Below, piece after piece: positions 30,905 to 38,180 of a stretch of DNA of 38,180 nucleotides. Origin of the DNA: an uncultured Planctomycetaceae bacterium (GTDB lineage Bacteria > Planctomycetota > Planctomycetia > Planctomycetales > Planctomycetaceae); the NCBI GenBank assembly GCA_913031625.1, contig CAJWGB010000021.1, positions 1 to 38,180 on the forward strand, given 5' to 3'. Position 1 is the stretch's first letter, and the number at the start of each line of letters is the position of its first letter. Under the pieces are notes generated by a model. That model ran no database searches, was not told where the DNA came from, and saw only the letters and a program-made list of their open reading frames with translations. A program made the position numbers and the translations under genes.

Positions 30905-31896
30905 GAGGCTGGATGACGATTGCGTGCTTCTGGCTGCTGATCGCCGGGTGCGACCGTACCGAGAAAACGCCGTCAGAAGAGGCTTCAGTCAAGGCGCAGC
31001 AGGCCGCGACCGTGCTGAGCGAGCGAGGTCCCGTTTCGGTGTCGGTCAGCGTTATCCCGGAGAAACCTCGCCTGTCTGATGAACCGGAGTTGACACTGAC
31101 TGTGCGTGCCGAAGCCGGCGTTGACGTGAGTCTGCCGGAGTTCGGAGAGTCAGTGGGTGACTTCCTGATTCGAGACTTTCATGAACCAATCCCCCGCACT
31201 GAGGAAGGGAGTCAGATTCTGCAACAGGTCTATACGCTTGAACCTGAGACAGCCGGGCGGGTTGTGATTGATCCGTTCGTGGTTTCTTTCACAGACAATC
31301 GAAAAGAGGGGGACGGAAAAGAACATTCTGTTGAAACCGAGCCTCTGCGACTGACGATCAGCACCATGCTGGATGCCAACGCCCCGTCACTCGATGACCT
31401 CGAACCGCCTGCTCCGCCAACTGAACTTGAATCAACTGACGCGTTCAGTATGTGGTGGTTGTTTTGGCTGGCTGGCGGTTCCGCCATTGTTGTGGTCGTC
31501 GTAATGCTGATGAAGAGGCGGACGGCGAAGCCTGAGCCGCCCATTCCACCGGGAATCCTTGCTCGACGTGAACTGGATGAGCTGATTGCCAGCGGTCTGA
31601 GTTCGCAGGATGTCAAACTATTCTATGTTGAGCTGACTGCAATTGTTCGGCGATACATCGAACGCACGACCTCTGTTCGCGCGCCAGAGTTGACGACCGA
31701 GGAGTTTCTGAGGCAGGTCGAACAGCAGGCCTTGTTCCGATCAGAGGACAATGTGCGACTGGTGGCCTTTCTCGAGGCAGCTGACCTCGTAAAGTTCGCC
31801 GGAGTCACTCCGGACGAAGAAGCAATCAGGCAGGCGACTCATAAAGCCAAAGTGTTTATCGAATTGAAGTCTCCGGAATCGGGGGACGCTGCATGA
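30901..31896 (+). CDS. BatD-like membrane lipoprotein with C-terminal helical domain
   Basis: A 331-residue protein. The N-terminus (MRGWMTIACFWLLIAGC) has a good lipobox, LIAGC, with Cys17. An extracytoplasmic beta-rich domain (about 42-155) has VSVSVIPEKPRLSDEPELTLTVRAEAGV and RVVIDPFVVSFTD, as in BatD ('oxygen tolerance') proteins. One membrane segment (about 184-204, WWLFWLAGGSAIVVVVVMLM) leads to a basic stop-transfer and a cytoplasmic domain with PPIPPGILARRELDELIAS, LFYVELTAIVRRYIERTTSVRAPELTTEEFLRQV, similar to DUF4381 or the BatD C-terminus. It thus combines a BatD-type outside domain with a helical inside domain in one chain. It overlaps both neighbours by four bases (ATGA), so it is part of the MoxR-DUF58-Bat operon. 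Confidence 0.8.
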   Translation: MRGWMTIACFWLLIAGCDRTEKTPSEEASVKAQQAATVLSERGPVSVSVSVIPEKPRLSDEPELTLTVRAEAGVDVSLPEFGESVGDFLIRDFHEPIPRTEEGSQILQQVYTLEPETAGRVVIDPFVVSFTDNRKEGDGKEHSVETEPLRLTISTMLDANAPSLDDLEPPAPPTELESTDAFSMWWLFWLAGGSAIVVVVVMLMKRRTAKPEPPIPPGILARRELDELIASGLSSQDVKLFYVELTAIVRRYIERTTSVRAPELTTEEFLRQVEQQALFRSEDNVRLVAFLEAADLVKFAGVTPDEEAIRQATHKAKVFIELKSPESGDAA

Positions 31897-32960
31897 GCGG
31901 GTTTCGGTTTGAGTCACCATGGATTCTGCTCTGGATCCTGCCAGTCTGTCTGCTCTGGGCGTGGCGGTACTTTCGCAGAAAGCCGGCAATCTTGTATTCG
32001 AGTGTTGATTCACTGAAGGGATTGCCCGTCACGTTTCGCCAACTGTGTCGAACGGCTCTTCCGTGGTTCTTCCTGCTGTCGCTGCTCCTGATGGTTGTGG
32101 CGCTCGCCCGACCTCAAACCGGACACGAAGAATCGCGTATTCGGAAAGAGGGAATTGCCATTCAGATGTGCATTGATAAATCCGGTTCGATGCAGGCAAT
32201 GGACTTTTCTCTGAACGGAAAGAATGTCAATCGTCTCGAAGCCGTCAAGGATGTCTTTCGGCGATTTGCTGCAGGAGACGATCGATTTGATGGACGGCCG
32301 GATGACCTGATCGGACTCATTGCCTTCGGCGGTTTTGCCAGTGCTCTTTGTCCTCCGACGCTCGACCATGGCGTGCTGCTGGAGGTGCTCGATAGTGTTG
32401 AAATTCCTCAGCCGATTTACGATGACAAAGGCCGTGAAGTTAATACCGCGCTGTTGCAGGAAGAGCAGGCTACTGCAATTGGTGACGCACTGGCTCTTGC
32501 CGTTGACCGCCTGAAGCACATCAAAGCAAAGAGTAAAGTCATCGTGCTTCTTTCGGACGGTGAAAACAGTGCAGGCGTCGTCAGTCCGGAAGATGCCGCG
32601 GAAGCCGCTGCTCAGTATGACATTCGCGTGTATTGCATCGGTGTTGGGTCAACGGGATTGGCTCCGTTCCCTATGGTCGATCGTCAGGGACGCGTATTTC
32701 TCAGCTCACAGCCGGTTCGTCTGGACACGGAAACGCTGAAGGCAATCGCAAAGACGACTGATGGGAAATACTTCAACGCCAAAGATTCCACAGGGCTGCG
32801 TCAGGTGTATACGGCGATTGATGAGCTGGAGAAGACAGAGATTGAGGGGTTGTTGTTTATGGAGTACGCAGAACAGTTTCACTATCCCCTGATGACTGGT
32901 TTGTTGCTGCTCGTTCTTTGCGCCACTCTGCAGTCAACGTGGCTCAGCAGCGTTCCCTAA
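31893..32960 (+). CDS. BatA-like VWA membrane protein
   Basis: A 355-residue protein with a typical BatA architecture: two N-terminal membrane segments (about 9-25 and 55-73, FRFESPWILLWILPVCLLW and WFFLLSLLLMVVALARPQ), a VWA domain (about 88-310), and one C-terminal membrane segment (about 332-350). The MIDAS motif is complete: IDKSGSM (Asp95, Ser97, Ser99), then TAIGDALALAVDRL for the conserved Thr and VLLSDGENSAG for the second Asp. The 'ARPQ' after helix 2 is a family landmark. BatA proteins assemble in the membrane with BatB, BatC, BatD and MoxR, and contribute to stress tolerance or envelope functions in other bacteria. No BatB or BatC follows; the next gene is convergent. It overlaps the preceding gene by four bases. 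Confidence 0.92.
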   Translation: MSGFRFESPWILLWILPVCLLWAWRYFRRKPAILYSSVDSLKGLPVTFRQLCRTALPWFFLLSLLLMVVALARPQTGHEESRIRKEGIAIQMCIDKSGSMQAMDFSLNGKNVNRLEAVKDVFRRFAAGDDRFDGRPDDLIGLIAFGGFASALCPPTLDHGVLLEVLDSVEIPQPIYDDKGREVNTALLQEEQATAIGDALALAVDRLKHIKAKSKVIVLLSDGENSAGVVSPEDAAEAAAQYDIRVYCIGVGSTGLAPFPMVDRQGRVFLSSQPVRLDTETLKAIAKTTDGKYFNAKDSTGLRQVYTAIDELEKTEIEGLLFMEYAEQFHYPLMTGLLLLVLCATLQSTWLSSVP

Positions 32961-32967
32961 CATGCTT

Positions 32968-32997
32968 GTAGACCGGGGCGAGCAAAGCAATGGCCAG
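32968..32997 (+). repeat. Dispersed GTAGGCC-type intergenic repeat, copy C
   Basis: GTAGACCGGGGCGAGCAAAG followed by CAATGGCCAG. It shares most positions with copy A at 12446, including the exact CGAGCAAAGC. Here it lies 7 bases after the BatA stop rather than supplying it, in the gap between convergent genes. Confidence 0.5.
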
Positions 32998-33057
32998 CAC
33001 CGCTCTGAACCTGGCTGGCAGGATGTTCGTTTCGCAGGTTGCTGGACGAGGCAGCAA

Positions 33058-36000
33058 TCACAGGGCGTCAGCCGTTTCTTTCGGCTGCTGTTTTCGTCGG
33101 CTGATCAGAGCAAGAATGTCTTCGCGAATCAGGTTCAGGCACGGCACAAGGACGAGTGTCAGTCCTGTTGCAAACACAAGGCCGTACGTCAGCGTCACTG
33201 CCATTGGAATCAGAAACTTCGCCTGAAAGCTGGTTTCAAACATCAATGGAACCAAGCCGGACGCCGTCGTGAGAGTGGTCAGCAGGATCGCCCGCAGTCG
33301 TTTCTTTGCACCGTCAATACTGGCCTCAAGCAGACTCAGGCCCGCTTCCACTCGCTTGTTAATGAAATCCATGAGCACGAGTGAGTCATTCACAAGGATG
33401 CCCGCGAGGGCGACGAGTCCAATGGCACTCAGAATTGTGAACGTCTCACCAAAATGCCAATGGCCGATCACGGCGCCAAGGAATCCAAATGGGATCGCAG
33501 ACATCACAACGAGGGGCTGAGTGTAGGATTTAAAGAGCCCGGCAAGCAATCCATAGATGATGAGCAACGCGATTGGGAATGCGTACGCCAGCGATGAAAA
33601 GCTCTTCTGGGTTTCTCTGGCCTGTCCCAGATAATTCAATTCGAGACCGGGGAAATCAGGGCGAACTTCCTTCTCTACCTGTGCTTCAATGGAGTTAATC
33701 ACGCTGGTTGTGCTGGGCACAACAGCGTCGTCCACTGACCCTACGATTCTTGCTGATCGAGTCTGCTGGTAACGTGTAATCGTGGAATAGCCGACTCCCT
33801 GTTCGACTTCTGCCAGCTGTCCAATTGGGATCCAGCTGCGACGTGATACGTCTGCGGGCCGCTGCATTGTGTCTGTGGGGGCGCTCGCGGTGGTTCGGCC
33901 TGGAACCCACATGGATTCAACGTTCCAGATGTTTTCACGATACGATTCGGGGTACCGCACCATGATTCGAACATCTTCGCGGTCGCGATTGATTCGCCTC
34001 GCTTCCTGACCAAACAGTGCACCGCGAACATGCATCCCCAGTTGACCGACGGTGACCCCGGTTGCAGCTGCAGATTCCCGCAGCTTGAGTCTTAGCTCCT
34101 GCTTGCCGATATCCAGGTTGTCATCGAGGTCGTAGACTCCCTGCCTGCTGGCAGCAATGGCTTTAATTGCAGCCACTGCCTTCGGCAGTTGTTCGTTGGA
34201 GACACCCGATACGCTGATGTCGAGGTCGTTTCCGCCGGGACCTCCGCTCATCGCCTCCCATCGAACGGAGTTGATGCCCTCAAGCTGGTTTTCCGAATAG
34301 TGACGGAGGATGGCCACAAGTTCATTGCTGGATCTGTCTCGTTCTTCTGCCGGGCAGATCTCCACAATCAACTGCCCCAGATGACTCTGGTCGTCGAAGC
34401 CCACAGAGCCTGCCCCTGTCACGTCGTACTGACGTCCGGCGATCGTCTGTACGTTCACGATTTCAGGGAATTGTTCTTCGTCGACGATGTAGTTAGTCAG
34501 TTTCTTCAGTTCTTCTTCCAGCCGTTCGGTGCTGGTACCAATCGGCATCTCCAGTGCACAAATCAGGCTTTCACTGTCCATGTCCTGAATGAACTGCCAC
34601 TTAACAACTCCCCCAGCGAGCATGCCGGCGGCGATCACGCAGGCACCAACGACTGACGCCAGTGTGACATATCGCCAGTGCAGGCAGAACTTCAGAATCG
34701 CTGCATACGGAGCCATCAGGCCCTTCCGCAGGAACGTATCTTTGATCGCCGCAATGCCGCTCAATTGTGGGGCGGCTGCCTCTGTCTCTCCATCGGACTC
34801 TCGTCTTTTGACGGGTTTCAGGTGCCTCAGGTGAGCCGGGAGAATGATAAGCGCTTCTACCAGCGAGATTGAGAGCGCTGAAATTACCACGAGCGGCAGC
34901 TGGGCCATGAAGTCGCCGACCTGTCCCTTGATGAAGAACAGGGGAGCAAATGCACCAATCGTGGTGGCCACCGCAACCACGACCGGCCACATCACCTCCT
35001 CAGCCCCCTTGATGGCCGCCTGCATCGGTGGCAGGCCTTCTTCCACGTGCCGGTAGATGTTCTCACCGATCACAATCGCGTCGTCAACGATGATGCCAAG
35101 GACCACAATCAGGCCGAACATGGACAGTAGATTCACGGTTGCGCCGACGGCCCACATGACTGCGAATGTGCCCATGAACGACACGAGCAGGCCTACGGCG
35201 GCCCACCATGCCACGCGCCAGTTGAGAAACAGATTGAGGGAGATTAGTACCAGGACAAGCCCCCATCCGCCGTTGCGGGTCATGAGGTCCAGACGGCCCT
35301 CCACGAACCGGGCGATGTCGGTGTGGAGCTGGAGTGAGTAGCCCTCAGGTATTGGGTCTGCTTTGGCGTTGTCGTAGATGGTCTGAATTGTGGGCACTCG
35401 AATCTGTGTCGCAATTCCCACTTCGGGCATCGGCTTTCCGACTCGTCCGGCAACGTATGTCTTCACCACGGAGGAGATCAAAACTGCGTCCTCGTCGTCT
35501 CCCTTGAACACAACGCAGTTCACTGACGCCTTGCCGTTGAACAACGCTTCCAGATCTGAATCTACAAACCCGTCCGAAAGGTCCGCTACGTCCTTTAGCC
35601 GAATCTGCCGGCCGTCAGACTCGGAGCGAATCACGATATTCTCAAGTTCGTCTGCCTTCTGCTGTTCGCCGATCGTACGAACTGCCACGCTGCTGCGGTT
35701 GCCCTTTAGCTGTCCGCCACTGATGTCGAGGTTCTCGGAACGGATCGCCGCGGCGACTTCCTCAAATGTGATGTCGTACTCCAGAAGCCGGTGCGGCTTC
35801 ACATCGACGTAGATCTCGTCCTGCCGGACTCCGTTGAGTTCCACTCGGCTGACGCCCGGGAGTTTGAGGAGTTCGTCTCTCAGGTCGCGAGCCGTCGACT
35901 TGAGTTCAGCTTCTGAGGCATGACCGAAAACAGCGATGGAAATGACGGGCAGCTGAGGCACCACCTTCCGCAGGCTGATCTTCTCGACGTCATCCGGGAT

Positions 36001-36354
36001 GTCCTGAATAGAGTCCACTTCATTGCGGACTTCCTGCATCATGACATCCACGTCGTCCACGGATTGAGCCATCGTCAGGGTCGTGAAGCTGATTCCTTCT
36101 GCGACCTGAGACTCCACCTCGTCGATTCCTTCAAGACCTCGCAACGCTTCTTCGATCTTGATCGTGACGGACTTCTCAACATCCTCCGGCTGTACGCCGG
36201 GATACACTGCCGACACCAGAAGTTTGTCCGGCCGTGACTCCGGGAACATTTCTCGCTGCAGCGTGATCGCAAACACGACTCCTGCGGCCAGAATGACCAG
36301 CATCAGCATGTTGACAAGGACCGCATTGCGGACGCTGAAAGCGGGCAGGGACAT
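33058..36354 (-). CDS. RND-family efflux transporter, inner-membrane permease
   Basis: A 1098-residue RND (HAE1-like) transporter, which exports small molecules by proton antiport across the cell envelope. The usual layout is visible: membrane helix 1 (about 8-30), porter domain with [37 protein letters not shown], helices 2-6 starting at [15 protein letters not shown] (about 362), and the proton relay pair Asp424-Asp425 in [17 protein letters not shown] second porter half and helices 7-12 follow, with [16 protein letters not shown] and [25 protein letters not shown] near the end. Length agrees with the family (about 1050). The membrane-fusion protein and outer-membrane channel genes usually beside it are not in the window; upstream is serA. 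The substrate is unknown. Confidence 0.93.
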   Translation of the reverse strand: MSLPAFSVRNAVLVNMLMLVILAAGVVFAITLQREMFPESRPDKLLVSAVYPGVQPEDVEKSVTIKIEEALRGLEGIDEVESQVAEGISFTTLTMAQSVDDVDVMMQEVRNEVDSIQDIPDDVEKISLRKVVPQLPVISIAVFGHASEAELKSTARDLRDELLKLPGVSRVELNGVRQDEIYVDVKPHRLLEYDITFEEVAAAIRSENLDISGGQLKGNRSSVAVRTIGEQQKADELENIVIRSESDGRQIRLKDVADLSDGFVDSDLEALFNGKASVNCVVFKGDDEDAVLISSVVKTYVAGRVGKPMPEVGIATQIRVPTIQTIYDNAKADPIPEGYSLQLHTDIARFVEGRLDLMTRNGGWGLVLVLISLNLFLNWRVAWWAAVGLLVSFMGTFAVMWAVGATVNLLSMFGLIVVLGIIVDDAIVIGENIYRHVEEGLPPMQAAIKGAEEVMWPVVVAVATTIGAFAPLFFIKGQVGDFMAQLPLVVISALSISLVEALIILPAHLRHLKPVKRRESDGETEAAAPQLSGIAAIKDTFLRKGLMAPYAAILKFCLHWRYVTLASVVGACVIAAGMLAGGVVKWQFIQDMDSESLICALEMPIGTSTERLEEELKKLTNYIVDEEQFPEIVNVQTIAGRQYDVTGAGSVGFDDQSHLGQLIVEICPAEERDRSSNELVAILRHYSENQLEGINSVRWEAMSGGPGGNDLDISVSGVSNEQLPKAVAAIKAIAASRQGVYDLDDNLDIGKQELRLKLRESAAATGVTVGQLGMHVRGALFGQEARRINRDREDVRIMVRYPESYRENIWNVESMWVPGRTTASAPTDTMQRPADVSRRSWIPIGQLAEVEQGVGYSTITRYQQTRSARIVGSVDDAVVPSTTSVINSIEAQVEKEVRPDFPGLELNYLGQARETQKSFSSLAYAFPIALLIIYGLLAGLFKSYTQPLVVMSAIPFGFLGAVIGHWHFGETFTILSAIGLVALAGILVNDSLVLMDFINKRVEAGLSLLEASIDGAKKRLRAILLTTLTTASGLVPLMFETSFQAKFLIPMAVTLTYGLVFATGLTLVLVPCLNLIREDILALISRRKQQPKETADAL

Positions 36355-36654
36355 ATAAAACTGCGTCCTCGTTGCCTTAGCCTTCGGCTAAGGCCGGGCT
36401 CCGTTTGGGAAAAATAGAACTGCGCCCCTGTTGCCATTTGTTGCACTTCAGCATGGTTGCCTTACCTGACGTCAGGGGCGGCTTCCGTGGGCCATTGGCA
36501 AAGGCTGGGCTCCGTTTAACTTAGGCTCCGTTTAACTTATTTACCTGGATCTGGATATTGGTAGAGACCAGACCCCATGAGTCAAGTTGAGATGCCAGGG
36601 ACGAACAGGTCTCCTTGAATCTTTGAACTGATTATAGAGGTGCTTTTATGCGTC
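36355..36654. repeat. Repeat-rich intergenic region between serA and the RND gene
   Basis: Three hundred bases packed with short repeats. A perfect 9-bp hairpin GCCTTAGCC/GGCTAAGGC with a 3-base loop lies at 36374-36394. AAGGCCGGGCTCCGTTT (36390-36406) recurs with one change at 36501-36517. A 16-bp unit GGCTCCGTTTAACTTA is duplicated in perfect tandem at 36508-36523 and 36524-36539. AACTGCG..CC..GTTGCC occurs at 36359 and 36418, 59 bases apart. This pattern looks like degraded copies of a REP-type element. The right part must contain the end of serA transcription and the left part the leader of the RND gene. No gene is visible. Confidence 0.7.
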
Positions 36655-38180
36655 TCATGACCCGAGTAGCGATAAGCCTGCGCCAGCAGGAGGGAGCTCT
36701 ACCAGTTCCACGCCGTGAACTTCGGCATGGTTCTGAACTTCTGCAACTGCTTCCGCCGACGGAGCACTGTCGAGGTTAAGCACAGCGACTGAATCTCCGC
36801 CAGGTCCGTTCTGCTTTCGGCCAAGAGCCATGCTGGCGATATTGACGTCGTGTTTGCCCAATACACTGCCAATGTAGCCGATCAGGCCTGGCACATCGCG
36901 ATGGCGATAGATAAGCAGAAGCCCGTCAAGGAACGCTTCGAAGCAGTACCCGTCGAGTCGCACCAGACGCAGGAACTGCCGCCCGAAAATTGTGCCCGCG
37001 GCTTCAAAATCCCCCTGATCAGTAGTCAGCTTGACGGAGATGACGGAAGAGAAATTCTCGGAGTTCCCGCTGACTGTTTCGACCACCTCGAGTCCACGGG
37101 CCTTGGCAGTGGACAACGCGTTGATTATGTTCACCTTGGTGTCGAGTGCGGCTTCCAGCAGGCCGGCAGCAAAAGCAGACGTCATCAAACGCGTCTTCTT
37201 GTCAGCGGCTTCTCCACGGTAGTCGATGGTGGCTTCTCGAAGTGACTGTCCCTTGATCATCTGAGCAGCCAGCAGTCCGAGCCGATGACTGAGATCAAGA
37301 TACTGCTTCAGGTCCTGCATTTCGGCACCGGATACCGGTGCCATGTTGATCGCATAGCGGATCTCATTGTTGATCAGGAAGTCCGTGATAATGTCGGCTG
37401 CCTCGACTGCCACGAGTTCCTGAGCTTCGTCGGTGGATGCTCCCAGGTGAGGCGTTGTCAGAACCTGAGGCATGTCGACCAGGCGGCGATCTTCCGGAGG
37501 CTCAGAAGTGAACACATCCAGTGCCGCACCTGCGATATGACCTGAGTCTATTGCGTCGGCCAGATCGGTTTCGTCCACAATACCGCCGCGGGCACAGTTG
37601 ATGATCCGCGCACCTGGTTTCATCTTTGCGAGGCGTTCGGCGTTGATGATCCCGCGCGTCGATTCGATCAAAGGAGTATGTACCGTGAGGTAATCACATT
37701 TGGGGATGAGATCATCGACATTCTCAACATAGTCGAGTCCCATTTCCCGCGCTTTGTCCGCGGAGAAGAATGGGTCATAACCAATGACCCTCATTTCAAA
37801 TGCCAGAGCACGCTGGGCGACCGTTATCCCAATACGCCCCAGCCCGATGACCGCAAGTGTTTTGCCGGACAGCTGGCTGCCCTGAAAGAGTTTTTTGTCC
37901 CAGCGGCCTTCCTTCATGCTGGCAGAAGCCGGTCCGATATTGCGTGACAGTGCCATCAGCATCGCGAAGGCATGCTCTGCTGTACTGGTCGTGTTGCCGG
38001 TGGGAGTATTCATCACAAGAATACCGGCCTCAGTCGCGGCATCCTTGTCGATGTTGTCCGTGCCGACGCCGGCGCGACCGATGACCTTGAGGCGCGTCGT
38101 CTTTTCCAGGGCGGTGGCGGTGACCTTCGTGCCGCTGCGCACCACGAGGCCGTCATAGTCGTCGATGATGGCCGAAAGCT
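36655..38180 (-). CDS. serA: D-3-phosphoglycerate dehydrogenase, N-terminus outside the window
   Basis: First enzyme of serine biosynthesis, oxidising 3-phosphoglycerate to 3-phosphohydroxypyruvate with NAD+. The frame continues to the right edge, reading LSAIIDDYDGLVVRSGTKVTATALE, so roughly the first 40 residues are missing. Visible motifs: RLKVIGRAGVGTDNID, the NAD site VIGLGRIGITVAQRA, CARGGIVDETDLADAI with the catalytic Arg, LDVFTSEPPEDR with the catalytic Glu, and TPHLGASTDEAQ with the catalytic His. After the dehydrogenase come an intervening (ASB-like) domain (about 300-420 of the visible part) and a C-terminal ACT domain (DVPGLIGYIGSVLGKHDVNIASMALGR), the long form of SerA that can be feedback-inhibited by serine. 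No other serine gene is in the window. Confidence 0.96.
   Translation of the reverse strand, partial: LSAIIDDYDGLVVRSGTKVTATALEKTTRLKVIGRAGVGTDNIDKDAATEAGILVMNTPTGNTTSTAEHAFAMLMALSRNIGPASASMKEGRWDKKLFQGSQLSGKTLAVIGLGRIGITVAQRALAFEMRVIGYDPFFSADKAREMGLDYVENVDDLIPKCDYLTVHTPLIESTRGIINAERLAKMKPGARIINCARGGIVDETDLADAIDSGHIAGAALDVFTSEPPEDRRLVDMPQVLTTPHLGASTDEAQELVAVEAADIITDFLINNEIRYAINMAPVSGAEMQDLKQYLDLSHRLGLLAAQMIKGQSLREATIDYRGEAADKKTRLMTSAFAAGLLEAALDTKVNIINALSTAKARGLEVVETVSGNSENFSSVISVKLTTDQGDFEAAGTIFGRQFLRLVRLDGYCFEAFLDGLLLIYRHRDVPGLIGYIGSVLGKHDVNIASMALGRKQNGPGGDSVAVLNLDSAPSAEAVAEVQNHAEVHGVELVELPPAGAGLSLLGS

Noticed and set aside
34601-34990. Minus-strand 129-codon frame inside the RND gene
   Set aside because: A shifted-frame shadow of the transporter coding sequence.
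1-38180. CRISPR arrays, tRNA, rRNA, insertion sequences, phage genes
   Set aside because: Looked for throughout. No regularly spaced repeats, cloverleaf sequences, transposase motifs or integrase genes were found. The repeats present are short and REP-like.

Overview
The window looks like a piece of a planctomycete chromosome (PVC group, Planctomycetales-like). This rests on gene content: a DUF1501 protein paired with a DUF1549/DUF1553 'planctomycete cytochrome' protein, a secreted sulfatase, a multi-haem PQQ-type dehydrogenase, DUF11-repeat proteins, a small Lys-rich protein beginning GYTVHTG, and a MoxR/DUF58/Bat cluster. G+C is moderate by eye, Shine-Dalgarno sites are often weak, and genes sit on both strands in short operons. 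I saw no tRNA, rRNA, CRISPR array, transposase or phage gene.

Layout. 1-382: an LRR-protein fragment (-) with no visible start. 444-2075: class I fumarase (-). 2429-7321 (+): a YceI-like lipoprotein, a polytopic membrane protein, a LamG-sialidase and a sulfatase, the last two almost touching and suggesting degradation of sulfated or sialylated glycans. 7356-10022: a secreted PQQ-type dehydrogenase with three c-type haem motifs (-). 10236-11282: a eukaryote-type UMP-CMP kinase with an unusual N-terminal domain (+). 11319-12449: a secreted esterase (+), followed by a remnant of an SMP-30/gluconolactonase gene. 12981-16646: the DUF1549/1553 and DUF1501 pair (-). 16762-17850: RtcA (+). 18054-19988: a DUF11-repeat surface protein (-) with a clear terminator. 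20355-25640 (+): a ProC-like reductase, an HtrA-like protease without PDZ, and a large 1113-residue protein of unknown function. 25749-25943: a small Lys-rich protein (-). 26245-28775 (+): RsmH overlapping a membrane-anchored LysM protein in the slot where FtsL is usually found. 29022-32960 (+): MoxR, DUF58, BatD-like and BatA-like VWA proteins, tightly coupled. 33058-36354: an RND transporter (-). 36655 to the right edge: SerA (-), with its N-terminus outside the window.

The points most worth attention are the UMP-CMP kinase fusion, which looks like a gene acquired from a eukaryote; the uncharacterised 1113-residue protein beside a protease and 3 kb upstream of a MoxR/VWA cluster; a dispersed GTAGGCC-type repeat that supplies the stop codon of two genes; the gluconolactonase remnant next to one of these repeats; and the rsmH/LysM overlap. 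All functional calls come from reading motifs in the translations; no database search was possible.
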